A stretch of 64,000 nt of DNA. Origin: Tetrastigma voinierianum (Eukaryota; Streptophyta; Magnoliopsida; Vitales; Vitaceae). Positions 36,068 through 47,539 of the stretch are shown piece by piece. Below the pieces are notes generated by a model. That model was not told the origin of the DNA. It did no database searches and saw nothing but the letters and a program-made list of their open reading frames with translations. The DNA lies in contig JAEQBH010000285.1 of assembly GCA_016808115.1 (NCBI GenBank), positions 310,001-374,000 of the forward strand, given 5' to 3'. The translations under genes were made by a program, and so were the position numbers. Within the stretch, counting starts at the first letter, position 1, and each line of letters opens with the position of its first letter.

Positions 36068-38647
36068 TGTAACGTCCCAGTGTACTCCTATAATTTTTAT
36101 AATAAAAATTATTATATTCGCATAATTGAGCCAACTTGCATTTTTCAGGAATTGTTAGATGAATATTGATTAAATGATTATTGAATCCGTAAATAAACCT
36201 ATGAAAAGAGAAAATATGGAAATTGTAAAATTTGGGGACCTAAGGGTCAATTGTAAGTAAGTTTATATGTTCAAGTGAAATTAGAGAAATAAACGAGTAA
36301 GGGAAAATAATAGAGACTTAAATGAAGAATAATAGAGAAAATGAGGGACCTAAATACAAAAGAAGGTAAATAAAGAAAAAAAAATAAAGAGAGGGCATGG
36401 TAATGAGGAAAGAGGGCAAGCCTCCTTTTAAAATACGATTAAGAGTGATCCAAAAAAAAAAAAAAAAGGGAAAAGGGAAAAAGAGGAGAGAGAGTAAGGC
36501 AAACCATAATTGAGAGGGAGAGTTAGATAGAGAGGCCGACTTCTCTCTAGATTTTCTCCGACGACGGACCATAGGTTTCCCTAAGCAAGAGGGAGTCCGT
36601 GATACAAGAGCTGCAAGTAGAGACCTGAATCGGAGTTTCGACAAACTCCAAGAGGTAGGTCTTCTCCTACTTTGGTTATTTTCTACCATAAGGGTTGTGT
36701 GGTGGTTATCTTGCCCTTAGGGGAATGTTTGGTTGTATTTTAAACCATGGGAAGCTTCCATACATCGCAGTGCAACATTAAATTTACTTTAGAGCTGATT
36801 GGGTAAGAAATAAAGGTAATTGACAGTGAGTCCTTCTAGTAATTGTAATCCATCAATGAACTTGATGTTAGATTTTAATTTTCAATTCGACTCAGAGACC
36901 AAGTTATGGTCCTTTTACTGAGGTCAGCTCAGCTCGGCTAGCCTGGTCGGGTCAAGGCTTCAGTCAACTAAACAGACCTTAGAGCTGATTTTTGGGTAAG
37001 AAATAAAGAGAATTTGGCAGTGAGTCCTTCTGATAAATTGTATCCACATTAATTAACTTGATGTTAGGCTTTTAATTTCAATTCTGACCTCCGTAGACCA
37101 AGCATGGTCCTTTACTGAGGTTAGGCCAGCTCGACCAGCTTCAGTCAACTCGACAGGTGACTAGTGTGACTCCAACTCGTATGGTCATAACTCCTTCGTC
37201 CCCGAACTCCGTTTCGGGTGTTCTGACTTATGAATCACATTGAGTCAAGATTCCATTCATATGCTCAGGAGGATAGTGCAAGTGTCAGGCTAAGCCTCCG
37301 ACAAAGTCAGAACACCTTGGCCGCTTTAGGTCACCTAGGCCGATGTGACTAGTGGACTCAACTTCAAAATGTCATAACTCCTTCGTCCGAACTCTGTTTT
37401 GGGTGTTCTTGGATTCTATGGAAATCCCATTGAGTCAAGAGTCCATCTATATATAGCTTGTTGAAATTGGAACTCAAATTAAACTCCAAAAATCAATCCT
37501 AACCAAAACCACTAGCACGCACGAATAATATTTATCTTTAATAGTTTTGAATGTAATGTACGAGGAGGAAAAGACAACCGAGATTGAGATTCGAGGATCG
37601 AATCAAAGTGCAAAGCTGGGTTTGTTCTACCGACTTCTATTCCTCGCTTCTCGTGTTTTTGCATGTTTGTTCTATTTTTCCTATTCTCGCTTTCAATATT
37701 TGAAAGGCTTGTTCTAAATTTGCAAGAAAAGCATATTGAATTGTTTTAAAAGATTCAACGCCCATCAATGTTAACCGCTTAGCTTGTATTACGATAGATT
37801 GGTATGTATCACTGGCAGTCAACAATAAAGACGGCAAACTATCAGACACGCCACACCGATCGCCACCACGAATCAGATTTGAAGTGTTCACTAATTGATT
37901 TTTTTATGGACCGCCAAGAGCCACGACCGTGATCAGGTTATAAAATCTGCCATCGCCCGCAGCCTGGCCGGACCGCGCTTTGACTCTGATATCCTGTATA
38001 TCGAAGACATAGGTTAAATTCATTAAGGGCAGAACTGAATTGAATTGCATAACTGAATTGAATTGCATAACTGAATTGAATTTGTGAGCATATTTGAATC
38101 GATTTGAGATTGTGAAATATTGAATATGAAAGTGTATTTTTAGGATGATCAATGAACCATAACTTATTGTATATACAACAAGTATATGTATTGTATTTGC
38201 ATTGATCATCCATAAAGATTTGAAAGTTTTGAATTATTAAATTGCATGATTTGATTTAAATCAAAATCGAGGAATGGATTTAGAGTAGAACCACTAAGCA
38301 TGAAAATGCTTAGCGATTTTTTACCAATGCAGTATCGAAAGTGATGTGATGTGCGATCGAAATAACCTAAGATCGAGGAGAACAGTCACAAAGAAGGAAA
38401 TTTCTCGAGTATGCTTCGACACATGTGCATTCATTTCATGTTTTCGATATTGATATTATGTAAAAACAATGAACTCTAAACGCCTATTTTTGTAAATCAT
38501 TTTTAAAATGCTTCGAATGCTCTTCATCAGAATGTATTTTGTTAAATGTAAATGTTTATGCGCTTGTCCAAAATTGAAATCGCTTCCGCATCCCTTTACT
38601 TGGTTTCTGATCCGCCAAAAAGGCCTGCCGGGAAAGGGGTCCTTACA
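36068..38647 (+). mobile_element. 3' LTR of the chromovirus, 2.58 kb
   Basis: It begins TGTAACGTCCCAGTG and ends GGGGTCCTTACA. It aligns with the 5' LTR along its whole length, except for missing R1 and R2 copies and the TA run. The two LTRs differ by very many 1-5-bp indels, more than base changes would suggest. The splice-donor-like motif AACTCCAAGAGGTAGGTCTTC is at 36,644-36,664. Confidence 0.85.
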
Positions 38648-39352
38648 CAAACTATTTTTTCAAATATAATTACTCAAAATAAAAATAACATTATTTTAAT
38701 AAAAATATACTTATGCAGTATGCAAACAATGAACTTTTTACTTAAAATTGTAAAATAAATAATACAATTATTTAGAAAAGTTGATAAATAACTTTTTATT
38801 TCTGAATTATCTAAACAAACTGTCAACTCAATCATTTATCTAAATTTATTTTTACTGATTTTTAAAAAGATAAAAAATTTAAATTTTATTTTTATTAAAA
38901 TAATTATTTATTCAAGTTTATAAAATATTATTTTATTTTTAAACAATTTTATAGTATTTATTATGCATTAAAATAATATAGAGTCTTAATCATTTTTTCA
39001 AATATAATTACTTAAAAAATAAAATAACATTATTTTAATAAAGCATATATACTTAAGCGTTATGATAAACAATTAACTTTTACTTAAAATTGTAAATTAA
39101 AGAATAACATTATTTTTGAAAGCTAATAAATCTCTTTTATCTCGAATTATCTAAACAAACTTGTCAACCAATCATTTATTAAAAATAATTATCTATTTAA
39201 AAGCTGTGGTAAAATAATTACTATGCGTTAAAATAATATAGAGTCAAACTATTTTTTCAAATATAATTACTTAAAAAATTAAAAATAACATTATTTTAAT
39301 AAAAGCATACTAAGCAGTATGCATAAACAACAACTTTTACACATTGTTCTTA
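38648..39352. repeat. 340-bp AT-rich tandem repeat, right part of the array
   Basis: It begins in the middle of the unit broken at 28,030 and contains two more units, anchored near 38,744 and 39,084 (period about 340). The array is then cut by the Tat element at 39,358. Confidence 0.8.
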
Positions 39353-39357
39353 ATTAT

Positions 39358-39972
39358 TGTTGACGAGGTAGAAAAACAATATGCGCACAGCACAGAGTCA
39401 GCAGTTTCAGTACGCAGTTCTCAAACCTCCGCCGCATGCCAGAGTCAGGCACAAACCCAACAAACAAGCCTCGCCCACATCGGCTCACCATGCCAGCGCA
39501 CGCCCAAGCCCGACTGAAACCATCCCGCCAGGTAACTGGGCGACATAGTAGTGTACCTAAAATCGTGGTAAAAGGAAAAGTGTCAGTGCCCCATGATCCG
39601 CTACCACCTGACAAAGAGCATGATCTTACATGATCACGGCCTTCATTGGCCCCAAGAGTCGGTCCATGATAAGAAAGGAAACTCATCACCCAATGGGAGA
39701 GATACCGTATCACCATCTAACAAGGAAAATAACCACTATTTCTCCTTATAAATACCGACCCATTCTACCACAAAAAGGTACGCAGTGATAACGCCATAAA
39801 CAGTTGAATTCTTTCCTTCTCACAAGAAAGAAACTGACTTAGCCATTGGAGGGGCGACCGGCACACCCCACGAATCACTCTCATGTAGGTCGTGTCAGAC
39901 AAATGACCACTCCAACAGACTGGCTCAACGACCTAAGAAGCTCCACCAAGATCGGCAGAAAAAGCACCATCA
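39358..39972 (+). mobile_element. 5' LTR of the Tat element
   Basis: It begins TGTTGACGAGG and ends AAAGCACCATCA. It shares with the 3' LTR GAGTCGGTCCATGATAAG, CTCACCCAATGGGAGA, CACCATCTAACAAGGAAA and TGATAACGCCATAAAC. The segment CTCCTTATAAATACC at 39,743-39,757 is a plausible TATA box. GTGGGAACGACTGC after the LTR resembles the usual sequence next to the primer site in this lineage. Confidence 0.8.
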
Positions 39973-40539
39973 ACTTACGCTATCCGTGGGAACGACTGCT
40001 TTACAAAATAAAATTTCGCAATTGATGGTATCACCAAACATGAGCAGGATTCACGCTAACCCCCCTAGGACGCAAGATCAAACAGTGCGACCTAGATAGC
40101 CTGGCCACAAGAGACGCCTCAAATCCTCTATATTACAGTTAATACCGGGACGAGATGGAGGCACTGCCTCACCAACCAGCTTTTGCTCACAGACTCCGAG
40201 AACTCAACAAATGTATGCACACCCACAAGTGAAGAACAACGACACCATGACGTTCCTTGAGACGTTGATGGAGAAGGAGAAACCAACCAAGCCAAGGAGC
40301 ACGATCCTTACAAACCCCCTAGAGAGGATCGCAATGAGGTGATTCTCGGTAGGAACAACAGAGGCAATGGACCCATCCTTATCAAAGAGGGGAGGCAGTG
40401 GAACGATCAGGAGCAAATAAGCTTCCAAGACATCCAACAAGAGCTCATCCATACTTAAGGAAACTGGTAGTGCTGACTAGCCCGGGCCCATGGATGCTTT
40501 GGTGTAACAAACATAATCCCCGTTCACGGCCAGGGTACT

Positions 40540-41075
40540 GCACTTCCTTCTCCCAACAAAGTTTAGAATGCCTCAGATCGAAATGTTCTACGGAACGAAA
40601 GATCCTATAGACCACCTCAATACCTACAAGAATCAAATGGAGCTACACGGGTACCAAGACCCCGTGAGATGCAGAGCCTTCGCCATCACGCTAAAAGGCC
40701 TGGCATTAGCCTCGGGTTCAATGCATCTCCACTGATCGCCAATCTCATCCGTGGAACTATCCATCGCATTCGGCCTCCCACTTCATAGGAGCACGGACGC
40801 ACGTGAAAGCCAGAGTTCATCACTACGACCATAAAGGTAGTCCACAGAGGAACCCGAGGTCCCATTTGGCCCAAAGGTTTAACGCAGAGTCGTTAAAGGT
40901 AGACATCCCATATGAGAAGTTTGCTATCACCCCTTTCATCGCCGAGCTAGGCGTGCAGTCAAAAGACCTGATGTTTTCCATCTCAAAGAACCCTCAGGCA
41001 AGCATGGCCGAGGTGCCTACCAGCAAGAGAAATACATCAACTAAGTATAAGCCCTTCATCTAAGCCGAAAATCCC
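40540..41075 (+). pseudogene. Tat element gag remnant
   Basis: Across frames I read MPQIEMFYGTKDPIDHLNTY and MELHGYQDPVRCRAFAITLK. The first is the Y/FDGTxDPxDHLxxF motif and the second the CRAFxxTLKG motif of plant Tat gag (PF03732). Later, AQRFNAESLKVDIPYEKFAI and ELGVQSKDLMFSISKNPQAS are consistent with the gag C-terminal half. Sequence at 40,000-40,540 is leader or eroded N-terminus with no clear motif. The zinc knuckle is not visible. Confidence 0.75.
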
Positions 41076-41089
41076 TCTTCCACGCAAAA

Positions 41090-42330
41090 GAGAAAAGCAA
41101 GTAGAAAAGCGAGAACGGCTTCCTCGTGAGACAAGGAGACAGGAGAGATCCCCTACGAAGGGACAGAGAATAGATAATCTGCCTCAAAGAGATCAGGCAA
41201 CGTCAGGACCGCCGGGGCATACCACACCCGAGTCGCAAGAATGATATCCACCTCTGGCATTCACCCTCGACAAATTTCTATGTCACAGGTCCTACGTGAG
41301 ACGCGAAGACAAAAGCTTTATGCGGTCAGTTCAGATAAAGACAGACCACGGAAAAGAGACTAACTGGGCATTGTGAATCTAGGATCATGGACACCGAATA
41401 GATGTCAGATCTAGCTGAAAGGAAATTGAATACCCGATTCGATCGTGGATATCTTCGCCACTCACGGCCTTCGTGTTGTCGGGGCCAGCACCGCCCCATC
41501 ACCTCAACCAAATTTCCATCTCAACACCAACAACCCTTAGGGGAAATCCATGTGATCTCCAAGGGGTTTGCGAGGGGAGGGGAATTCACTTTCAAGACGA
41601 AAGGTCATTCACGCAAAGATCGAGATCAAAGACACTGGAAATACAAGCAACATCCAACTCCTCTCATTGACACTACCATAACCTTTCGACCGACACGGAA
41701 GGGGTCGCCAAAGATCCCTGGGGCGAAGATCCACAAGTAATAAGGGCCATCGTAGCCAACAAAACCGTACACAAGGTCCTAGTCGGCTGTGCTATATTCA
41801 ACCGACATCATCTTTCGAGTCGCCGAGCAAACGCCGCATCGAAAAAGTGAGAACTGAACCTGGCCAACTTCACCTATGTGGGATTCTCCGGAGAAAGAGT
41901 GCTACCCCTGGGGTCCATACAACTAATGCTCACTTTGGGAGATCCGTACAGCGCCACAACCCATGTAAGGTTCTCATAGTAGATGCCCATCGCTTATAAC
42001 ATGCTATCATGCACTCCCTCAATGCCATAAGGATCATCCCTCCGCCTATCATACGGAGCACAAATTCTTCATCGCGAATGGGGTAGGAATGGTTTGAGGA
42101 GATCAATACAGAATCAGTGGAGTGCTATCGCATCAATGAAACAAAAATCGATTAGCAGCATCTACATGGACGAGCTCAACATGAGAGATGAGGTAAGCAT
42201 CCGACCTACGCCCTCGGAAGAACTAGAACCAATATATCTTGACGACCAGCTGGAACATCTCGTTTACATCGGATCCAACTTAGCCAAAGATGTCAAGGAC
42301 CTCCTTATCCACTTCTTAAAACATAATATA
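41090..42330 (+). pseudogene. Tat element gag-pol linker and protease region, poorly preserved
   Basis: This stretch holds short ORFs only. Around 41,515-41,580 GEIHVISKGFARGG resembles the I.xIxGG motif that lies before the protease in Tat elements. From about 41,760, VHKVLVGCAIFN and LANFTYVGFSGERVLPLGSI are like the protease region, with the catalytic DxGSS eroded. At 42,160-42,330 DELNMRDE and EELEPIYLDD, then IGSNLAKDVKDLLIHFLKHN, lead into the RT. Confidence 0.6.
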
Positions 42331-43140
42331 TAAGTATTCGCCTGGAAGCAGGAGGATATGGGGGGAATTAACCCCGTAGTAATCACACACAAGCTAAACA
42401 TCAGTCCCTTCTTCAAACCCATCAAACAAAAAAGAAGGAGTTTCACTAGTAAAGGCGTATACATCAATGAAGAAGTTAACAAACTCCTCTGCCAAAGCTA
42501 TCCGAGAAGTAGAATACCCCGACTAGTCAAGCACGTACTCTCGCCAAAGGCAACGACCAATGGCGATTGGTGACGACTTCACCGATGTCAACAGAGCCTA
42601 TCCAAAAGATAGTTCACCACGGATCGAGCTATGACGCCACGGTCGCCACGAGCCAGCTTCATGGATGCTTTCTGATATAACAAGATCGCATGGACCCAGT
42701 GACCAAGATAAGACCTCATTCAGGATCGGGCAAGGTACCCATCGTTACTGTGATGCCTTTCGTTAAAGAACGCCTGGCCACCTATCAGGCTAGTGAACAA
42801 AATGTTTCGTGCTGCATTGGAGCATCCATGGAGGTATATATAGATGACATGTCGTGAAGTCATAAGGCCGAGCCCAGAGCCCACCTAGCCGAAAGGCTGC
42901 TCCAGTCTCGAAAAACTATAACATGAAGTCAACCCACCAAGTGTGCTCTTCTGTCTCGGGCCAAAAATTTCGGTTTCATAGTCAACAGCCGAGGAATAGA
43001 GGCAAATCCAGATAAGATAAAAGTCGTGCTAGACATGCAACCGCCTTCGAACACCAAAGAAATTCAACATCTGACTAAGAGAATAGCTGCTCTGAGCCGC
43101 TTTGTATCTAGAACCAGCGACAAGTGTCGGCCATTCTTTC
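42331..43140 (+). pseudogene. Tat element reverse transcriptase remnant
   Basis: Reads MGGINPVVITHKLNISP, KPIKQKRRSFTSKG and INEEVNKLL. The RT catalytic box EVYIDDM lies at 42,831-42,851 (YIDD 42,837-42,848). After it come GRIEANPDKI-like and VVLDMQPPSNTKEIQHLT, LSRFVSRTSDKCRPFF. These are in four or more different frames. The stretch between 42,560 and 42,800 is the most eroded. Confidence 0.85.
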
Positions 43141-43510
43141 GTGTTCAAAAGGTTTAATCGATCGAATTAAATGAGAAGAGCGTTTCCTGGCCAAAACTTA
43201 TTCGAAGTTCTCCTCTCGTCCTAGTAAGCCCTTTAGAGGGAGAACTCCTTACCCTTTATTTAGCCGTTTCAGATTTCTCAACTAGTGCCTTCCTAGTCAG
43301 AGAGCGAGATAGAATACAACAGCCGATCTATTACTACAGCCAAGCTCTGAGAGGAGCGGAGGAAAGGTACCCAAAGATGGAGAAATTAATCTTAGTATTG
43401 CGACCATCGCTGTGAGGCTGGGCTTCGACCATATTTCCAGGCTCACACTATTGAAATCCCAACAAAACACCCACTGAAACAAGATATCGCACGCTTCTAG
43501 ACCTCGAAGA
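43141..43510 (+). pseudogene. Tat element first RNase H remnant
   Basis: Frames show SDFSTSAFLVRE, QQPIYYYSQALRGAEERYPK and MEKLILVL, matching the RT-linked RNase H of gypsy elements. The similarity ends at ISKHPLKQDIA-like sequence near 43,470-43,500, where a short foreign-looking segment follows. Confidence 0.75.
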
Positions 43511-43564
43511 CTGACATAAATGATTGGATCCTTTCTTTTTGATCTCACAATCCATATTTCCATG

Positions 43565-43980
43565 TTTCAAATTTTATCGATAAAGGAGTGCTCGGGGTTT
43601 CGATGAGGCCCTTTTCTTTTTTATCTCGCTGCCAGGCTGGGCTTGGCCTTTATCTTTTCTCTACTTATAAGTATAAGCACTTAGTGCCTGCCTTCCCGAT
43701 TGGATCCTCTGCTCCCTCTTCCCAATAGGAATGGAAATCAACCTCGCTTAGTTCGTGCTCCCAATCGCCTCCCTGTCCCTTTACTTCCGTCCTTTGAAAG
43801 CACCTATCGCTATGTGCCGCACTTTTATAGCGGCAGTGAGGTTATCGAGCTGTTTTCTTTCGATTAGAGAGATACAGGGAGAAGGTAGCGTGATCCACAA
43901 GAGAGAGATACCTTCGCTGGCCACCCTTCGGCTTCCTTTTAGTGCTTTCTTTCCAATGAAACGAGGGTTCTCTCAAAGTG
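43565..43980. other. Segment unlike its surroundings between the two RNase H domains, possibly organelle-derived
   Basis: The position should hold the linker between RNase H and the second RNase H, but no linker motif is readable over about 415 bp. The sequence has a more even base composition, with words such as GGAATGGAAATCAACC, CCTCCCTGTCCCTTTACTTCC and GCTTCCTTTTAGTGCTTTC. These are reminiscent of plant mitochondrial non-coding DNA. This is only a compositional impression; a lost linker is the alternative. Confidence 0.25.
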
Positions 43981-44119
43981 AGATGGGACTTTGCCTTCTC
44001 AGCCATAGAGTCGAAGCGAGTTCGACATCAGATACAAGCAAGGATGCGCTGGCCAAAGGGCGTGTTTCGCAGATTCATCATGGACCACCCCTTCAAATCC
44101 CCTCATAGCTTCCACCGAG

Positions 44120-44450
44120 ACTACTCAATTAACGTCCGACTTGACCATCTGGAGGTTGTCCGTAGATGGGGGTGCCAATTCCCAAGGAAGAGGGGCGAGT
44201 CTGATTCTGACCTCCCTGACCCGATCGACGAATGTTTACCGTATTCGTGATTTCAAGCCTCCAATAACGAGGTCAGCACGGTCGCCATACCGCTTAATCT
44301 TACCCATTCCATGGAAGCTGATCAACTAGAGGTATGTAATGATTCCCACTTAGTGGTGAAGCAGATAGAGGACTCCTACGAAGCCAGGGGTGAAAAAATG
44401 ATCCTTTACCTCAAAAAGGTGCGAGAACTGTTTAAAAAGTTCATATGGGT
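44120..44450 (+). pseudogene. Second (archaeal-type) RNase H of the Tat element
   Basis: WRLSVDGGANSQGRGASLIL begins near 44,145, giving the first Asp in VDG, and CNDSHLVVKQIEDSYEARG with YLKKVRELFKKF follow from about 44,330. This is the second RNase H that Tat-lineage elements carry between RT-RNase H and integrase. The motif normally reads SDS; here NDS is seen, keeping Asp. The frame is shifted between the two halves. Confidence 0.8.
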
Positions 44451-44659
44451 TCGTCGTGCATGTCCCAAGGGCGTAGAATTCGCGAGCGCATGCCCCGCAA
44501 AGCTAGCAACAACGCTTACAAAGAGGATCTAGATAGATTCCGGCATTTAGTCGAACACCTCCTAGAACCCTGCGTGAATGTCGCATCGGCGAAGAAGTGT
44601 CCCCGCACGTCCGAAAGCCGAAATGGATTAATTCCATTCAGATTACTGCGGACTAATAC

Positions 44660-45800
44660 TGCTGGCTAATCCAAAGGAGGCCTCCAAGCTCGTGGACGCA
44701 GGTCGGCTAGGATTCACCATTCATCGGGACCCTTTATCGAGGCTTTTCTACACCCATCCCAAATGCGTAGGAAAGGAAGAGCCAACTACGTGCTTAGAGA
44801 GGTGCATGGCTGCATTTCAGGGTAACCATAGTCTGAGCGGTGTCTCAAGAAAGACCTCAGACAGGGGTATTATCGCTTCACAATGCCTCAAAGATGCCAC
44901 GGAGCTAGTTAAAAAATGTAAGATCTTCCAAGAACATGCCCAGATATCTCACCTCCCTTCCGAGTCGCTGACCTCAATCACAAGCCTCCGGGCCTTTCAA
45001 CAAATGGGGCTGGGACATATTGGGCCCCTACCCATCGGGAAGGGCCAGTAAGTTTATCGTTGTAGAGGGATTATCACTCATGGGCCGAGGCCGACCCATT
45101 AGCAAATAATCAATGAGCAAAAGGTACGTAACTTTGTTTCATGCCTGTAATTTGAAAGTCTCGTAATCCCTATAGCCCTAGTATCCGATACAAAGGGGTC
45201 ACAATCCTGCTCAAAGAGACTTCGCCGAGCTGTAATCAAGAATTACTATTCATCCCCAACTCATCCGCAATCCAACGGACAAGCAGAAGTCACTATAAGG
45301 ACTCTCAAGGCGCCAAGTAAAGACTAAGCTCGGAAATCAAGGGAAAATGGGCAGAATACTCGACGTGACATGCATACGTAACTACACGCTAAATCAGCAC
45401 CTCAAGAAACCCCATTCGCTCTAGTCCGGCTTAAGTACCAAAGCGTAGCTCCTGCCGAGGTCGGGCTAAATCACCAAGAGTTGAATCTCAAATACCGAAC
45501 ACAACGAGAGAGATTCTCCGCCTCGAAGCTCGACCTCCTAGAAGAAAATCCTGAGTAGGTTCTGGAAGTGTGTCAAGATTATCGCGTAAAGACAAGAAAA
45601 TATTACGATCGGCGGGTCAAGTCAGGAGTTTTAAGCCCGACGACCTAATTCTAAAAAAACTCCTACCAACAAGGAAAGACCCCACGCATGGGAAGCTAGG
45701 ACCGAACTGGGAAGGACCCTACGTGGTATCACGAATAGTTCGACCTGGAAACTACGAACTTCAAACATAAGAGGGAAAAACCTTGCCACATTCTCGAACG
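44660..45800 (+). pseudogene. Tat element integrase remnant
   Basis: The zinc-binding part reads CKIFQEHAQISHLPSESLTS. The core shows FQQMGLGHIGPLPIGKGQ, and the DDE end shows THPQSNGQAEVT near 45,255-45,290. After the core come GLNHQELNLKY, KTRKYYDRRV and a well-preserved C-terminal part KLLPTRKDPTHGKLGPNWEG, then PYVVSRIVRPGNYELQT (to 45,768). The frame breaks repeatedly. Confidence 0.85.
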
Positions 45801-46610
45801 GCCGAGCAATCTCTGCAATTCTACCAATGCACTTAATCAGAGCTTTAATAAGAAATTGCGCTTTACTATAATAATATCTTTCAGGTTCATTTTCACCGAC
45901 ATTCAGACATATCACAAAAAAAAAAACAAAAACAAAAAAAAAAACATCGCATAAGTACACACGCTTTCCAAAATACGTATTTTTATTTCAGCTTGTCTCA
46001 AAATTACAATCAAGAAAGTCGTTTTCACATCTCGTAAAATTACAATCGCCAGTCGTTTCTCACATCACCGCTTACATCTCAAGATCACTATCGTCAACAC
46101 CCAATCAAAGCAAAACCACAAGAAAGAAAGAGAAAAGGAGTATGAGAAAATAGGAGGAAAAGGAAAGATAGAGGGAAGTAGACTTAAAAATATTCCTCGA
46201 AAGTGCTGCCTCCGACATGTTCCTGGTCCAATTCCATCAATGGGCAGGACTAGGGAACAACACAACTCCCACAAGGGAGGGATTAGAGAAAAACACAACT
46301 CCTACAAATGGCAGATCGTCGAAGCCAAACGTCGGCATGTGACCACCAAACAGACTCGCGCAGTGGCGATCAAACCCTGAAGCTTCATCATGTACGAACT
46401 CCGACACTGTCGAAGAGAGGAAGAAGGTTGGGAGCGGAGTATAACACAGACCATCGAAGAGAGGCGGTTATTTATAAAGAAACTTGACGCCTGGGAAGCC
46501 ACGCAAATTGCTCCGATTCCCTCCATAGATCTCGCATTAAAATCAAGGCGCACTTCTCGGCGGGAAAGAAGACGAAAAGAGCCATGTGTAGCCCAGCCAG
46601 CGACCTAAGA
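45801..46610. other. Non-coding part of the Tat element after integrase
   Basis: Begins with a short tail of integrase-like sequence (LPHSRTAEQSLQFYQ-like) and an A-rich run at 45,917-45,945. I recognise no gene. Short ORFs on both strands are not conserved in any way I can see. Confidence 0.5.
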
Positions 46611-47385
46611 AGCCTGGGCCTAAGGCCAAGGTACCGCCTAAGGAGCCATGAAGCCTTGGGCTAGCGAGCCATGTAGAAGTTTCAAAAGAGCCTTGCAAAA
46701 TACTCCCAAGGAGCCATGTAGCCTGGCTTTCAAAGAGTCTTCATAGCCGCCTAAAGATCCATGCAGCCTTAGGTTTCAAAGGCCAGAGCTCGGGCCAAGA
46801 ACCTAACAGCCTGTGAAGGTCAAGTAGCCAAAGAGCCATGTAGCTCAATGGGCTTCAAAAGAGCCTCAGCAAAATTTCGCTCTAAAGAGCCATGTAGCTA
46901 ATTCAAGGGACTATTTAGAGCCTGGGCTCTAAGAACTTAACAACCTGCAAGGCCAGCCAAGGAGCCACAGCCCGCCTGGGGGGGAAGGGGTCGTAGCCCG
47001 CCCATGAACCTAACGGCCCGTAAGGCTGGCAGCCAAGGAGCCATGTAGCTGGGCTAAAGGGGTCGCGCAGCTCACCCCAAGAACCTAATGGTGCCGGGCG
47101 CTGGCAGCCAAGGATCCATGTAGCTCAGTTTCAAAAGAGACATGTAGCTCAGCTTCAAAGGAGCCACATAGCTCAGTTTGATGAGAACACAAAGAGCCTC
47201 ACCCAACCAAAGGTCACAGAGCTCGCCTTAAGAACCTAACAGCCCATGTCAAGGCCATGAGCCATGTAGCTCAGCTCAAAGAGTCACAAACAATTCTTCA
47301 AAGGGAGCCACATAGCTTAGTTTGATGAGAACACAGTAGCTCAGCCAACCAAGGGCCGCATAGCTCAGTAAGAGCCCAGCCATTT
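46610..47385 (+). repeat. Tandem repeat block built on GAGCCATGTAGCT in the Tat element
   Basis: The words GAGCCATGTAGCTCAG and CAAAGAGCCA recur more than twenty times in about 775 bp, within longer imperfect units that also hold AAGAACCTAACAGCC. Tandem repeats between integrase and 3' LTR are usual in Tat-lineage elements. Confidence 0.75.
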
Positions 47386-47539
47386 AAACATTGGATGATC
47401 AGGAAACCTCTCAATACAGGTCATAAAAGAAGACGAGAAAATCAAGAAGGTAGAAGGACAGACATCCATAAAATAACAAAACCAATGTTAGCGTTACAGA
47501 TGTCCAAGGCTTAAAGTCAAGTTAGCTAAATGAGCAAAG

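Larger units (their letters stand above)
28031..38647 (+). mobile_element. Ty3/gypsy chromovirus (Tekay/Del type), 10.6 kb, all frames broken
   Basis: The 5' LTR is 28,031-31,680 and the 3' LTR 36,068-38,647. Between them come the Met-tRNA primer site, gag remnant, RT, RNase H, integrase, a chromodomain-like tail and a polypurine tract, in that order. Flanks CAAGC (28,026-28,030) and CAAAC (38,648-38,652) are a probable 5-bp target duplication, 4 of 5 matching. The first bases of the 5' LTR (GCCAACGCCCC) correspond to TGTAACGTCCC in the 3' LTR, so the terminal TG is damaged. The array repeat unit continues across the insertion, which confirms the limits. Confidence 0.9.
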
